Shown here: positions 1 through 6,876 of the stretch, piece after piece
How the letters are laid out: the number at the start of each line of letters is the position of its first letter
Numbering within the stretch: the stretch's first letter is position 1
Assembly: GCA_036964625.1 (NCBI GenBank)
Contig: JBALTG010000151.1
Span: 1 to 10,793 of the forward strand
Reading direction: 5' to 3'
DNA: 10,793 nt
From: Motiliproteus sp036964625
GTDB lineage: Bacteria > Pseudomonadota > Gammaproteobacteria > Pseudomonadales > Balneatricaceae
Position numbers and translations under genes: made by a program
The notes under the pieces: model-generated
Databases searched by the model: none
The model's input: the letters and a program-made list of their open reading frames with translations, nothing else
Told to the model about the DNA's origin: nothing

Positions 1-68
1 CAACGTGGCGCGCGCTGATAACCACCGGGGACCGCCAAAACCCAGCCCTGTAGCTCCAGCGACAAAAA
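1..68 (-). pseudogene. Degraded second copy of the dprA 3' end
   Basis: Positions 1-68 repeat 118-185 with only three substitutions (positions 9, 51 and 66), offset by exactly 117 bp. The second copy is the true 3' end of dprA. Read on the minus strand, this copy still encodes the residues LSLELQGWVLAVPGGYQRAPR up to the window edge. Upstream of it (69-117) similarity to dprA decays: a GTGCAG hexamer aligns only after a 1-bp shift, so the copy is cut off or eroded and cannot be translated as a DprA tail. It may continue left of the window. It could be a partial tandem duplication, or the trace of an insertion or recombination at the dprA 3' end. Confidence 0.6.
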
Positions 69-116
69 TGTCAGGCTGCACGTTCAAGCCAGCCCAGCCC
101 AATGTGACCTGCGTCC

Positions 117-1274
117 TCAACGTGGTGCGCGCTGATAACCACCGGGGACCGCCAAAACCCAGCCCTGCAGCTCCAGCGACAACAACTGCGCCTGCACCTG
201 CGCGATCGGCAACCCTGAGCGCAGGACCACCCGATCCAACGAGGTCGCTTCATACCCGGTCGCCTGCAGCAGTCGCTGCTCAAGTGGCGACAAGGCGTCC
301 AGCGGCTGATCCAAAGGCGCTGAATCGCCTCCGCCAGTGGTCACGTCAAGCAAGCCCGAGGCCGGTAGTTGCGGAGCCAGTTCCTGCAGTATCTGTTCAG
401 CGCAATCGACCAGCAACGCACCCTGCCGAATCAGACTGTGACAACCTTTACTCAACGGATTGTGAATCGATCCCGGCAGGGCAAAAACCTCCCGGCCTTG
501 TTCCAACGCCTGCCTGGCGGTTATCAACGAGCCACTTTTCAACGCCGCCTCAACCACTACAACTCCCAAACTCAGGCCGCTGATAATACGGTTACGCTTA
601 GGGAAATTTTGCGCCAGGGGTGCGGTTCCCAGGGCCAGCTCCGATACTAGGACACCGCCCTGGGCAACAATCCGCTGTGCCAGGCGGCGGTGGCGGGCAG
701 GATAGATCCGATCAACGCCGGTGCCCAGCACCGCCACCGTTAACCCCAAGCCATCCAATCCACCGGTGTGCGCCGTCGCATCGATACCCAGGGCCAAACC
801 GCTGGTAGGCACCAGGCCATGCTCTGAGAGGTATCGACCATAGCTGTAGCCGTTTTCTAATCCCTGGGCGCTGGCATTGCGACTGCCCACCAGGGCGATC
901 TGAGGAACACTCAACAGCGCCGCATCGCCCACCAGGTACAATAGCGGCGGAGGATCGGCGATCTGCCGCAACGCATCGGGATAGAGCGGGTCATCCAGGG
1001 TCAGTAGATGGTGGTCAGGCTCCGTCAACCAGGCATCGATTGTAGCCACTGCGGGACCCAGTACAGCAAGCGGACTCAAGCGGCCTAACAGATCGATAAT
1101 TGAGCGACGCAACCCCAGTTCGGTCAGATCCTGCACCGATGCCAGCAGTATCGCCTCGGCAGATCCGAACCGTTGCCAAAGCTGCTTGAGGGTGACCGGA
1201 CCCAGGCCCGGAATCTGAGTTAGCTGCAGCCAGCGGTGTTGTTCTGGCTGCAGGTAAGAGTAGGCTGGCGGCAT
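117..1274 (-). CDS. dprA: DNA-processing protein DprA (Smf)
   Basis: DprA is a cytoplasmic protein that binds incoming single-stranded DNA during natural transformation, protects it and loads RecA. The 385-residue product has the family layout: an N-terminal helical region (about 10-75, with IPGLGPVTLKQL), the extended Rossmann-like DNA-binding core (about 90-300) and a C-terminal winged-helix domain (about 325-380). Core signatures are ALVGSRNAS at 127-135, SGLALGIDATAHTGGL at 158-173, NFPKRNRIISGLS at 223-235, and the stretch at 240-269 containing KSGSLITA and ending in ALPG. The ATG at 1272-1274 is preceded by AAGGA six bases away, which fixes the start. It lies 66 bp downstream of tsaP on the same strand, so the two may be co-transcribed. 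The gene looks intact. Its 3' end is duplicated just downstream. Many bacteria not known to be competent also carry dprA, so competence is not proven. Confidence 0.96.
   Translation of the reverse strand: MPPAYSYLQPEQHRWLQLTQIPGLGPVTLKQLWQRFGSAEAILLASVQDLTELGLRRSIIDLLGRLSPLAVLGPAVATIDAWLTEPDHHLLTLDDPLYPDALRQIADPPPLLYLVGDAALLSVPQIALVGSRNASAQGLENGYSYGRYLSEHGLVPTSGLALGIDATAHTGGLDGLGLTVAVLGTGVDRIYPARHRRLAQRIVAQGGVLVSELALGTAPLAQNFPKRNRIISGLSLGVVVVEAALKSGSLITARQALEQGREVFALPGSIHNPLSKGCHSLIRQGALLVDCAEQILQELAPQLPASGLLDVTTGGGDSAPLDQPLDALSPLEQRLLQATGYEATSLDRVVLRSGLPIAQVQAQLLSLELQGWVLAVPGGYQRAPR
118..185 (-). repeat. Direct repeat, copy inside dprA
   Basis: This is the intact partner of the repeat at 1-68. 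It covers the last codons and most of the stop codon of dprA, encoding the end of the C-terminal winged-helix domain. The identity of both copies across 65 bp, including third codon positions, suggests the duplication is fairly recent or is kept uniform by gene conversion. Confidence 0.75.
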
Positions 1275-1280
1275 AGATCA

Positions 1281-1285
1281 TCCTT
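1281..1285 (-). promoter_or_regulatory. Ribosome binding site of dprA
   Basis: Minus-strand AAGGA lies six bases before the ATG at 1274. It supports this start. Confidence 0.65.
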
Positions 1286-1295
1286 GATCGACAGC

Positions 1296-1319
1296 GGTTA
1301 TGGTTGTGGTTGTGGTTGT
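1296..1319. repeat. Hexanucleotide tandem repeat GGTTRT x4
   Basis: One GGTTAT followed by three perfect GGTTGT units lies in the 66-bp gap between the tsaP stop and the dprA start. On the transcribed (minus) strand it reads as an ACAACC repeat, C- and A-rich and free of G, about 10 bases upstream of the dprA Shine-Dalgarno. It is short enough that chance is possible. Slipped-strand variation in copy number would alter tsaP-dprA spacing. Confidence 0.6.
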
Positions 1320-1340
1320 GTCAGCTAAGGCTGCCAGATA

Positions 1341-2369
1341 TTAACGCGGCGAGCGAATCTCGTCCAGCACCGCCAAACTGCTTTCGGCACGCATCACCAA
1401 GGCATAACTGATCTTCTCAAACGGCTTGAACACCATCACCAGACCGGCGCGCTCGTAGGGTAGCGTGAGGGTCTCTTTGGTCATGGGATCAACCACCGTC
1501 TCACCAACCTTGTAAACATAGAACACGTTGCCCGGCTTGACCCCTTCACGCGTGCCTTTATTGATCGCAATGACGTCAAACTGGCCGATCTTATTGACGC
1601 CTTTAAGGACCGAAAGAATGCGCCCTTTCATCGGTTCATCAGTGGATGAGGGATAAAACATTGACTGGATTGCACCTTCGGGCGTGGGTAGCACCCGATC
1701 CATAATCCGTACCTCCTGCGAGGTCTGCTTCAACTTCAGGGTCAGCACATCGTCGTTCATCGCCTGCAGGTAACCGCTGCCGATACTCTGGGACTCAAAG
1801 CCGAGTTCCTCACCGGTGTCAGGGTCGGTATAGCTGCGCGCCGGACGGTAGATGCCAAAGAACTGCTGCTCCTGCTCTTTCGGCGCCAGCACACCGCGTG
1901 CGTAGACCTTATCACCGGCACCGGATACGATCCGTTCGTTAACCCCGGCGATCACATAAGGCGCGCGTTCAAGCGCAGCACGCTCCATAATCAGGTTATC
2001 CGACAGGAAACTCTTAATATCTTGCAACGGGATCGCAGGAATCGCCTGGGCCAACGGCGTACGCCGGATCTCGGGCGACAGCTTGCGCGGTCCGCGCTTG
2101 AGCCGTAACTGCGGCTGACCGTCGACATAGACCAGATAGATAATATCGCCCGGATAGATCAGGTGCGGGTTATCGATCTGAGGATTGACACTCCACACTT
2201 TTGGCCAGAGCCAGGGACTCTTCAAAAAATACCCGGATATGTCCCACAGGGTATCGCCCTTAACCACTACATGCCGGTCGGGATGGCTATCTGCCAGCTC
2301 GATGACATCCGCCCGAACGCCAGTAATAACCAACAACGTTGCAGCGATGGCAAACAACAGTCTTCTCAT
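1341..2369 (-). CDS. tsaP: LysM-domain protein, TsaP-like (type IV pilus secretin-associated)
   Basis: The product is a 342-residue exported protein. Residues 1-20 form a signal peptide (MRRLLF, hydrophobic core, likely cleavage after GVRA). A LysM peptidoglycan-binding domain follows at about 33-80, with VKGDTLWDIS at its start and NPHLIYPGDIIYLV at its end. The remainder (about 100-342) is a conserved region without membrane segments; in TsaP it includes a FlgT-like C-terminal domain. In Neisseria and Myxococcus, TsaP anchors the PilQ secretin ring to peptidoglycan. The Pseudomonas homologue PA0020 has nearly the same length and sits between def and dprA, as here. The ATG follows AGGGA by six bases. 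Position next to dprA fits a shared link to type IV pili and DNA uptake, but no pilus gene lies in this window. The family call is firm; the pilus role is inferred from homology and synteny. Confidence 0.85.
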   Translation of the reverse strand: MRRLLFAIAATLLVITGVRADVIELADSHPDRHVVVKGDTLWDISGYFLKSPWLWPKVWSVNPQIDNPHLIYPGDIIYLVYVDGQPQLRLKRGPRKLSPEIRRTPLAQAIPAIPLQDIKSFLSDNLIMERAALERAPYVIAGVNERIVSGAGDKVYARGVLAPKEQEQQFFGIYRPARSYTDPDTGEELGFESQSIGSGYLQAMNDDVLTLKLKQTSQEVRIMDRVLPTPEGAIQSMFYPSSTDEPMKGRILSVLKGVNKIGQFDVIAINKGTREGVKPGNVFYVYKVGETVVDPMTKETLTLPYERAGLVMVFKPFEKISYALVMRAESSLAVLDEIRSPR

Positions 2370-2408
2370 GATAAATCCCTTTTTATGCAGGTCTTGGGTG
2401 AAACCCGG

Positions 2409-2436
2409 ATTAATGCTTCGGGGTATCGGCCGTAAA
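2409..2436 (-). promoter_or_regulatory. Possible promoter of tsaP (weak)
   Basis: On the minus strand, TTTACG (2431-2436) and ATTAAT (2409-2414) are 16 bp apart and would give a leader of about 30 bases before tsaP. Each box matches the sigma-70 consensus at four of six positions. This is only a plausible candidate. Confidence 0.2.
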
Positions 2437-2529
2437 CAAACCGGCTAAAGTCTAGACTAACCAATAGATTTTCTAGCAGAGAGTGGTTTAAGGCTCCCTA
2501 ACTTGCCGTGTAACCCCGTATTCTTGCTA

Positions 2530-2557
2530 TGGAATGTACAGAAGTAAACAGTATAAT
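2530..2557 (+). promoter_or_regulatory. Probable sigma-70 promoter of the def operon
   Basis: A perfect -10 hexamer TATAAT lies at 2552-2557. The best -35 at a 16-bp spacing is TGGAAT (2530-2535), a poor match of three of six bases, so the promoter may depend on an activator or be of moderate strength. Transcription would begin near 2564 and leave a leader of about 58 bases before def. The 252-bp divergent gap between tsaP and def has no gene I can support. Confidence 0.5.
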
Positions 2558-2621
2558 AGCCTGTAGCTCACAATCGACCCGTTTCGATCCCTATTATTAG
2601 CACTTAATCCGTTGTTTTATT

Positions 2622-3134
2622 ATGGCTTTATTGAATATTCTTGAGTTTCCGGATCCGCGTCTACGCACGCGTGCCAAAGCAGTTAAAAACATCGACGACA
2701 GCCTCCTCGCGCTGATCGACGATATGTTTGAAACCATGTACGCTGCAGCCGGCATCGGTTTGGCGGCGACCCAGATCGATGTACACCTGCGCCTGGTGGT
2801 GATGGATCTCAGTGGTGAGGGTACCGAGTCGCTGGTATTGATCAACCCGGAAGTCGATATCCTTGACGATGAGCGAGAGCAGTCCGATGAGGGCTGCCTG
2901 TCGGTTCCCGGGTATTACGAAACCGTCGAACGCGCCAACCACATCCGCCTCCGAGCCCTGGGCCGTGATGGCAAGCCCTTCGAGCTCGAAGCCAAAGACC
3001 TGCTGGCCGTCTGCATTCAGCATGAACTGGACCACCTCGTGGGCAAGCTGTTTGTCGACTATATCTCGCCGCTGAAGCGCACTCGCATCCGCAGCAAACT
3101 CGAAAAGAAACACCGTCTGGATCACCAGGCCTGA
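2622..3134 (+). CDS. def: Peptide deformylase
   Basis: Def is a cytoplasmic metalloenzyme that removes the formyl group from the N-terminal methionine of nascent proteins. The 170-residue product matches the usual length of bacterial type 1 deformylase and has all three signatures: GIGLAATQ at 44-51, EGCLS at 90-94 with metal ligand Cys92, and HELDH at 134-138 with ligands His134 and His138 and catalytic Glu135. The N-terminus (MALLNILEFPDPRLR) has the family's form and supports the ATG at 2622, although no good Shine-Dalgarno precedes it (CCGTTGTTTTATT). It is the first gene of the def-fmt-rsmB-trkA-trkH block and pairs functionally with fmt, 56 bp downstream. The lysine- and arginine-rich tail is common in this family. 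Confidence 0.97.
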   Translation: MALLNILEFPDPRLRTRAKAVKNIDDSLLALIDDMFETMYAAAGIGLAATQIDVHLRLVVMDLSGEGTESLVLINPEVDILDDEREQSDEGCLSVPGYYETVERANHIRLRALGRDGKPFELEAKDLLAVCIQHELDHLVGKLFVDYISPLKRTRIRSKLEKKHRLDHQA

Positions 3135-3177
3135 TACCCGGATCCATCCCGGGCCTGTTTAAGCGGGCCGGGTTGCT

Positions 3178-3183
3178 AGAAGG
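3178..3183 (+). promoter_or_regulatory. Ribosome binding site fixing the fmt start
   Basis: AGAAGG lies seven bases before the ATG at 3191. This favours that start over an in-frame TTG at 3173, which has no such site. Confidence 0.7.
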
Positions 3184-3190
3184 CCCGACC

Positions 3191-4156
3191 ATGTCAAGTT
3201 CGCCACTACGCATCATTTTTGCCGGCACCCCTGAGTTTGCCGCAGCCCACCTGGAGGCGCTGATCAATAGCCAGCACCAGGTTGTCGCCGTTTATACGCA
3301 GCCTGACCGGCCCTCGGGACGGGGTAAGAAACTGCTTCCCAGTCCGGTCAAACTGCTGGCCCAAGCGCGCGGTATTGGCGTACACCAACCAGCAAGCCTG
3401 AAGGGCGCTGCGGAGCAGCAGGAGCTCTCGGCCCTGAACGCCGATCTGATGGTGGTGGTGGCCTACGGCCTGCTGCTACCTAAAGCGGTTCTCGACAGCC
3501 CGCGACTCGGTTGCATCAATGTACACGCTTCGCTGCTACCGCGCTGGCGTGGCGCCGCCCCGATAGAGCGCGCGCTGATGGCCGGAGACCCGGAAACCGG
3601 AGTCACCATCATGCAGATGGATGAGGGGCTCGATACCGGGGCGATGCTGAGCATCCTGCACTGCCCTATTGAAGAGAATGATACCAGCGGCAAGCTCCAC
3701 GACCGGCTTCAAGGGCTGGGCACCAGGGCGCTATTACAGACGCTGGAGCAACTGAGCGACGGCTCCGCAGTGGCGACGCCGCAAAATAACGACCAGGCGA
3801 ACTATGCCCACAAGCTACTCAAGAGCGATCGCGAGCTGGACTGGGACCTAAGTGCGGTAAAACTCTGCCGCCAGATCCGCGGGCTTAACCCGAGCCGAGT
3901 CGCCTACAGCTACCTCAACGGCCAACGCCTGGGAGTCTGGAACGCCGTTTTGCACCCAGGCACCCCCGAGCAGTCTGCGGGCAGTATTATTGGCGCTGAC
4001 AATCTGGGACTGCTGGTCGCCACCGGCCGCGGCATCTTGCAATTGACCCACCTGCAGCTACCCGGCGGGCGGCAACTGCCCGTAGCCGAGCTACTCAAAT
4101 CACGCCAGGATCTGTTCCGTCCCGGCAATCGTTTCAGCAGCGAAGATAATTTATGA
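3191..4156 (+). CDS. fmt: Methionyl-tRNA formyltransferase
   Basis: Fmt transfers a formyl group from 10-formyltetrahydrofolate to Met-tRNA(fMet), providing the initiator tRNA. The product from the ATG at 3191 is 321 residues. The N-terminal catalytic domain (about 5-205) shows FAGTPEFA at 10-17, the loop PDRPSGRGKKLLPSPVK at 38-54, and the formyltransferase signature around SLLPRWRGAAPI at 114-125. The catalytic residues Asn110, His112 and Asp148 (in DEGLDTG) are all present. The C-terminal tRNA-binding domain follows from about 210 to 310. Its last four bases overlap the rsmB start (ATGA), so translation of the two is probably coupled. The frame opens at a TTG at 3173, which would add six residues, but the Shine-Dalgarno points to 3191. 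Confidence 0.97.
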   Translation: MSSSPLRIIFAGTPEFAAAHLEALINSQHQVVAVYTQPDRPSGRGKKLLPSPVKLLAQARGIGVHQPASLKGAAEQQELSALNADLMVVVAYGLLLPKAVLDSPRLGCINVHASLLPRWRGAAPIERALMAGDPETGVTIMQMDEGLDTGAMLSILHCPIEENDTSGKLHDRLQGLGTRALLQTLEQLSDGSAVATPQNNDQANYAHKLLKSDRELDWDLSAVKLCRQIRGLNPSRVAYSYLNGQRLGVWNAVLHPGTPEQSAGSIIGADNLGLLVATGRGILQLTHLQLPGGRQLPVAELLKSRQDLFRPGNRFSSEDNL

Positions 4157-5472
4157 GCGTCCGTCTGCACGCCGCACGTGCCCTCGCGCCCATTTTGAAG
4201 CAGGAGGGCTCCCTCGCCTCGACCCTGCTTGCGCAGCTGGACGACCTGCCTGAGAGTGAACACCCTCTACTTCGCGAGCTCTGCTATGGCACGCTGAGAT
4301 TTCTGCCGCGACTGCAACTTATTGCTGCTGAGTTAATGCCCAAAGCGCTCAAACGTAAGGATCAGGATATTCAGGCGCTAATTCTGCTGGGCTTATATCA
4401 GCTCGGTTACACCCGTATCCCCGCCCATGCGGCCATCAGCGAAACGGTTCAGGTCACCGCCAAACTGAAAAAGCCCTGGGCCAAAGGGTTAATCAACGGC
4501 ATCCTGCGCAACTTCCAGCGCCGTGGCTCTGAACTCGCCACCAAACTGGAAAGCGAACCCGAGTACCTGCATGCGCACCCCGCCTGGCTGATCGGTAAGC
4601 TGAACAAAGCCTGGCCAGATCAGGCTGGCGAGATCATGGCCCAGAATAACCTGCAGGCGCCGCTGACCCTGAGGGTCAACCAGCGCCTGGTTCAACGCCA
4701 AGCCTACAGCGAACAGCTGCAACAGGCCGGTATCAGCTTCAGGCTGTGTCCGTTCTCCGAAGACGGTATCACCCTGGAACAAGCGGTTGATGTCTTGCAA
4801 CTACCAGGCTTTGCCCGGGGGCTCGCCAGCGTTCAGGATGAAGCGGCCCAACTGGCTGCCGCGCTGCTCGATCCACAACCCGGTGATCGGGTACTCGATG
4901 CCTGTGCCGCACCCGGGGGCAAGACCTGCCACCTGCTTGAACGGCAACCGGCACTGGCCCTGTGCCTGGCGTTGGATATCAGTGATACCCGGTTGCAACG
5001 GGTGCAGCAGAATCTGGACCGGCTCGACCTCAGCTGCCAGCTGCTAGCCGCTGACGCCGCAATGGATGACTGGTGGGACGGGCAACCCTTCGACCGTATC
5101 CTGCTGGATGCACCCTGCTCGGCCACCGGCGTGATCCGGCGCAACCCGGATATAAAACATCTGCGCCACGCCGAGGATATAGCGACACTGGCGCAACTAC
5201 AGGCACGCATTCTGGCAAACCTATGGTCGATGCTAAAACCCGGCGGAAGGCTGGTTTACGCGACCTGTTCGGTGTTACCGCAGGAGAACGAACAGGTCAT
5301 CTCGGCATTTCTGGCCCAGCAACACGATGCCTCTGAACACCCCATCGATGCCAACTGGGGGGCCCCGCGTGCTGCCGGGCGACAGTTGTTCCCACAACCC
5401 GGTGGCCACGACGGTTTCTATTATGCTTCGTTACAAAAAGCCGGATTTAGCCAGCATAAAGACAGCGACTAA
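4153..5472 (+). CDS. rsmB: 16S rRNA (cytosine967-C5)-methyltransferase RsmB (Sun/Fmu)
   Basis: RsmB methylates C5 of cytosine 967 in 16S rRNA using S-adenosylmethionine. The 439-residue protein has a helical NusB-like RNA-binding domain (about 1-125), a linker, and a Rossmann-type methyltransferase domain (about 230-430). SAM motif I is DACAAPGGKT at 249-258. Motif IV is LDAPCSATG at 318-326 with Cys322, and motif VI is YATCSVLPQENE at 369-380 with Cys372. The two cysteines are the release and nucleophile residues typical of RNA m5C methyltransferases. The ATG overlaps the fmt stop as ATGA. Length agrees with the E. coli enzyme (about 430). trkA begins three bases after the stop, the same rsmB-trkA pairing as in E. 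coli. Confidence 0.96.
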   Translation: MSVRLHAARALAPILKQEGSLASTLLAQLDDLPESEHPLLRELCYGTLRFLPRLQLIAAELMPKALKRKDQDIQALILLGLYQLGYTRIPAHAAISETVQVTAKLKKPWAKGLINGILRNFQRRGSELATKLESEPEYLHAHPAWLIGKLNKAWPDQAGEIMAQNNLQAPLTLRVNQRLVQRQAYSEQLQQAGISFRLCPFSEDGITLEQAVDVLQLPGFARGLASVQDEAAQLAAALLDPQPGDRVLDACAAPGGKTCHLLERQPALALCLALDISDTRLQRVQQNLDRLDLSCQLLAADAAMDDWWDGQPFDRILLDAPCSATGVIRRNPDIKHLRHAEDIATLAQLQARILANLWSMLKPGGRLVYATCSVLPQENEQVISAFLAQQHDASEHPIDANWGAPRAAGRQLFPQPGGHDGFYYASLQKAGFSQHKDSD

Positions 5473-5475
5473 ACG

Positions 5476-6852
5476 ATGAAGATCATTATTCTGGGAGCAG
5501 GTCAGGTGGGAGCAACCCTGGCGGAGAATCTGGCCAACGAAGCCAATGACATCACTATCATCGATGCCGACGGTGCCCGCCTGCGCGAGCTTCAGGATCG
5601 CCTCGATATCCGTACGATCGAAGGCCAGGGTGCCTCTCCGGATATCCTGCGCCAGGCCGGTGGTGAAGATGCGGATATGTTGATCGCAGTGACCAATTCA
5701 GACGCCGTGAACATGGTTGCTTGCCAAGTTGCCCACTCGATTTTTCACACCCCGACCCGAATCGGACGTATCCGCGGCCATGATTTTCTGGCCCAAAAAG
5801 AACGCCTCTTTTCTGACAAGGCGATCCCGATCAACGTCTTGATTAGCCCCGAGCAATTAGTCACCCAGCATATCAAGCGCCTGATCCAGCATCCTGGCGC
5901 GCTGCAAGTACTCGACTTTGCTGATGGCAAGGCGCAGTTGGTCGCCGTGAAGGCGTTTTATGGCGGCCCCATGGTCGGCCATGAGATCGCCTCCCTGCGG
6001 ACGCACATGCCCAAGGTCGACACCCGGGTAGCCGCTATTTTCCGTAAGGGCAGCCCCATCATTCCGCAAGGCGACACCATTATCGAAGCCGATGATGAGG
6101 TGTTTTTTATCGCCGCCCGCAAAGATATCCATTCGGTCATGAGCGAGTTGCGGCGACTCGACCGACCTTACAAGCGGATCATCATCGCCGGTGGCGGTAA
6201 CATTGGCGCGAGCTTGGCACGCACCCTGGAGGGCAGCTTTCAGGTCAAAATCATCGAGCGCAATATCAAACGCTGCAATAACCTGGCTAACGAACTGGAG
6301 CGCACTATCGTGTTGCAGGGCAACGCGTCTGATCAGGAGCTGCTGCTGGAGGAAAATATCGAAGGCACCGACGTATTCTGTGCCCTGACCAACGACGACG
6401 AAGCCAATATCATGGCGTCGATGCTGGCCAAACGGCTGGGCGCCAGAACCGTGATGACGCTGATCAACAACCCCGCGTATGTTGACCTTGTGCAGGGCGG
6501 AGTGATCGATATCGCGATCTCACCGCAGCAAGCGACCATCGGCAGCCTCCTGACCCACGTAAGGCGCGGAGACGTAGTGAATGTTCACTCACTACGCCGT
6601 GGAGCGGCCGAAGCGATGGAAGCGATCGCCCACGGGGACAAGCGCAGTTCCAAGGTAGTAGACCGGGCTATCGAAGATATCGACCTGCCATCAGGGACCA
6701 CCATCGGTGCCATTGTCCGTAACGACGAGGTCCTGATCGCTCACGATGACGTGGTGGTTCAGAACGGTGATCACGTGATCATGTTCCTGATCGATAAGCG
6801 CCGCATCCCGGATGTCGAACGGCTGTTCCAGGTCGGTCTTACCTTCTTCTAA
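5476..6852 (+). CDS. trkA: Trk potassium uptake system, NAD-binding regulatory subunit TrkA
   Basis: TrkA is the peripheral cytoplasmic subunit that binds NAD(H) and nucleotides and gates the TrkH/TrkG channel. At 458 residues it has the E. coli TrkA length and the duplicated RCK layout. The first Rossmann domain has GAGQVG at 7-12 and the acidic Asp30 at the end of strand 2. An RCK_C domain follows at about 145-225. The second Rossmann domain has GGGNIG at 239-244 and Glu261 at the equivalent acidic position, and a second RCK_C domain lies at about 370-455. There is no membrane segment. The start lies three bases after the rsmB stop and has no visible Shine-Dalgarno, so expression probably relies on coupling to rsmB translation. 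trkH follows after 24 bp, which places both halves of the transporter in one unit. Confidence 0.97.
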   Translation: MKIIILGAGQVGATLAENLANEANDITIIDADGARLRELQDRLDIRTIEGQGASPDILRQAGGEDADMLIAVTNSDAVNMVACQVAHSIFHTPTRIGRIRGHDFLAQKERLFSDKAIPINVLISPEQLVTQHIKRLIQHPGALQVLDFADGKAQLVAVKAFYGGPMVGHEIASLRTHMPKVDTRVAAIFRKGSPIIPQGDTIIEADDEVFFIAARKDIHSVMSELRRLDRPYKRIIIAGGGNIGASLARTLEGSFQVKIIERNIKRCNNLANELERTIVLQGNASDQELLLEENIEGTDVFCALTNDDEANIMASMLAKRLGARTVMTLINNPAYVDLVQGGVIDIAISPQQATIGSLLTHVRRGDVVNVHSLRRGAAEAMEAIAHGDKRSSKVVDRAIEDIDLPSGTTIGAIVRNDEVLIAHDDVVVQNGDHVIMFLIDKRRIPDVERLFQVGLTFF

Positions 6853-6876
6853 CTTTGTCAGAGAGCGCTACCGAAT

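Noticed and set aside
5..583. Plus-strand 192-codon open frame over the dprA region, with a repeated RADNHRGPPKPSP stretch
   Set aside because: It is antisense to the well-supported dprA, is proline- and arginine-rich as GC-rich antisense frames tend to be, and the internal protein repeat is only the reflection of the duplicated dprA 3' end.
1322..1333. CAGC-TAAG-GCTG mini-hairpin after tsaP as a terminator
   Set aside because: A four-base stem without a T-run is too weak, and dprA is probably co-transcribed.
3148..3172. GC-rich imperfect hairpin between def and fmt as a terminator
   Set aside because: CCCGGGCC and GGGCCGGG pair at seven of eight positions, with one internal mismatch, but no T-run follows and the genes clearly form one block. 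At most it is a weak attenuator or RNA-stability element.
2842..3267. Minus-strand 141-codon frame across the def-fmt junction
   Set aside because: It is antisense to two firmly identified enzymes and shows no recognisable motif.
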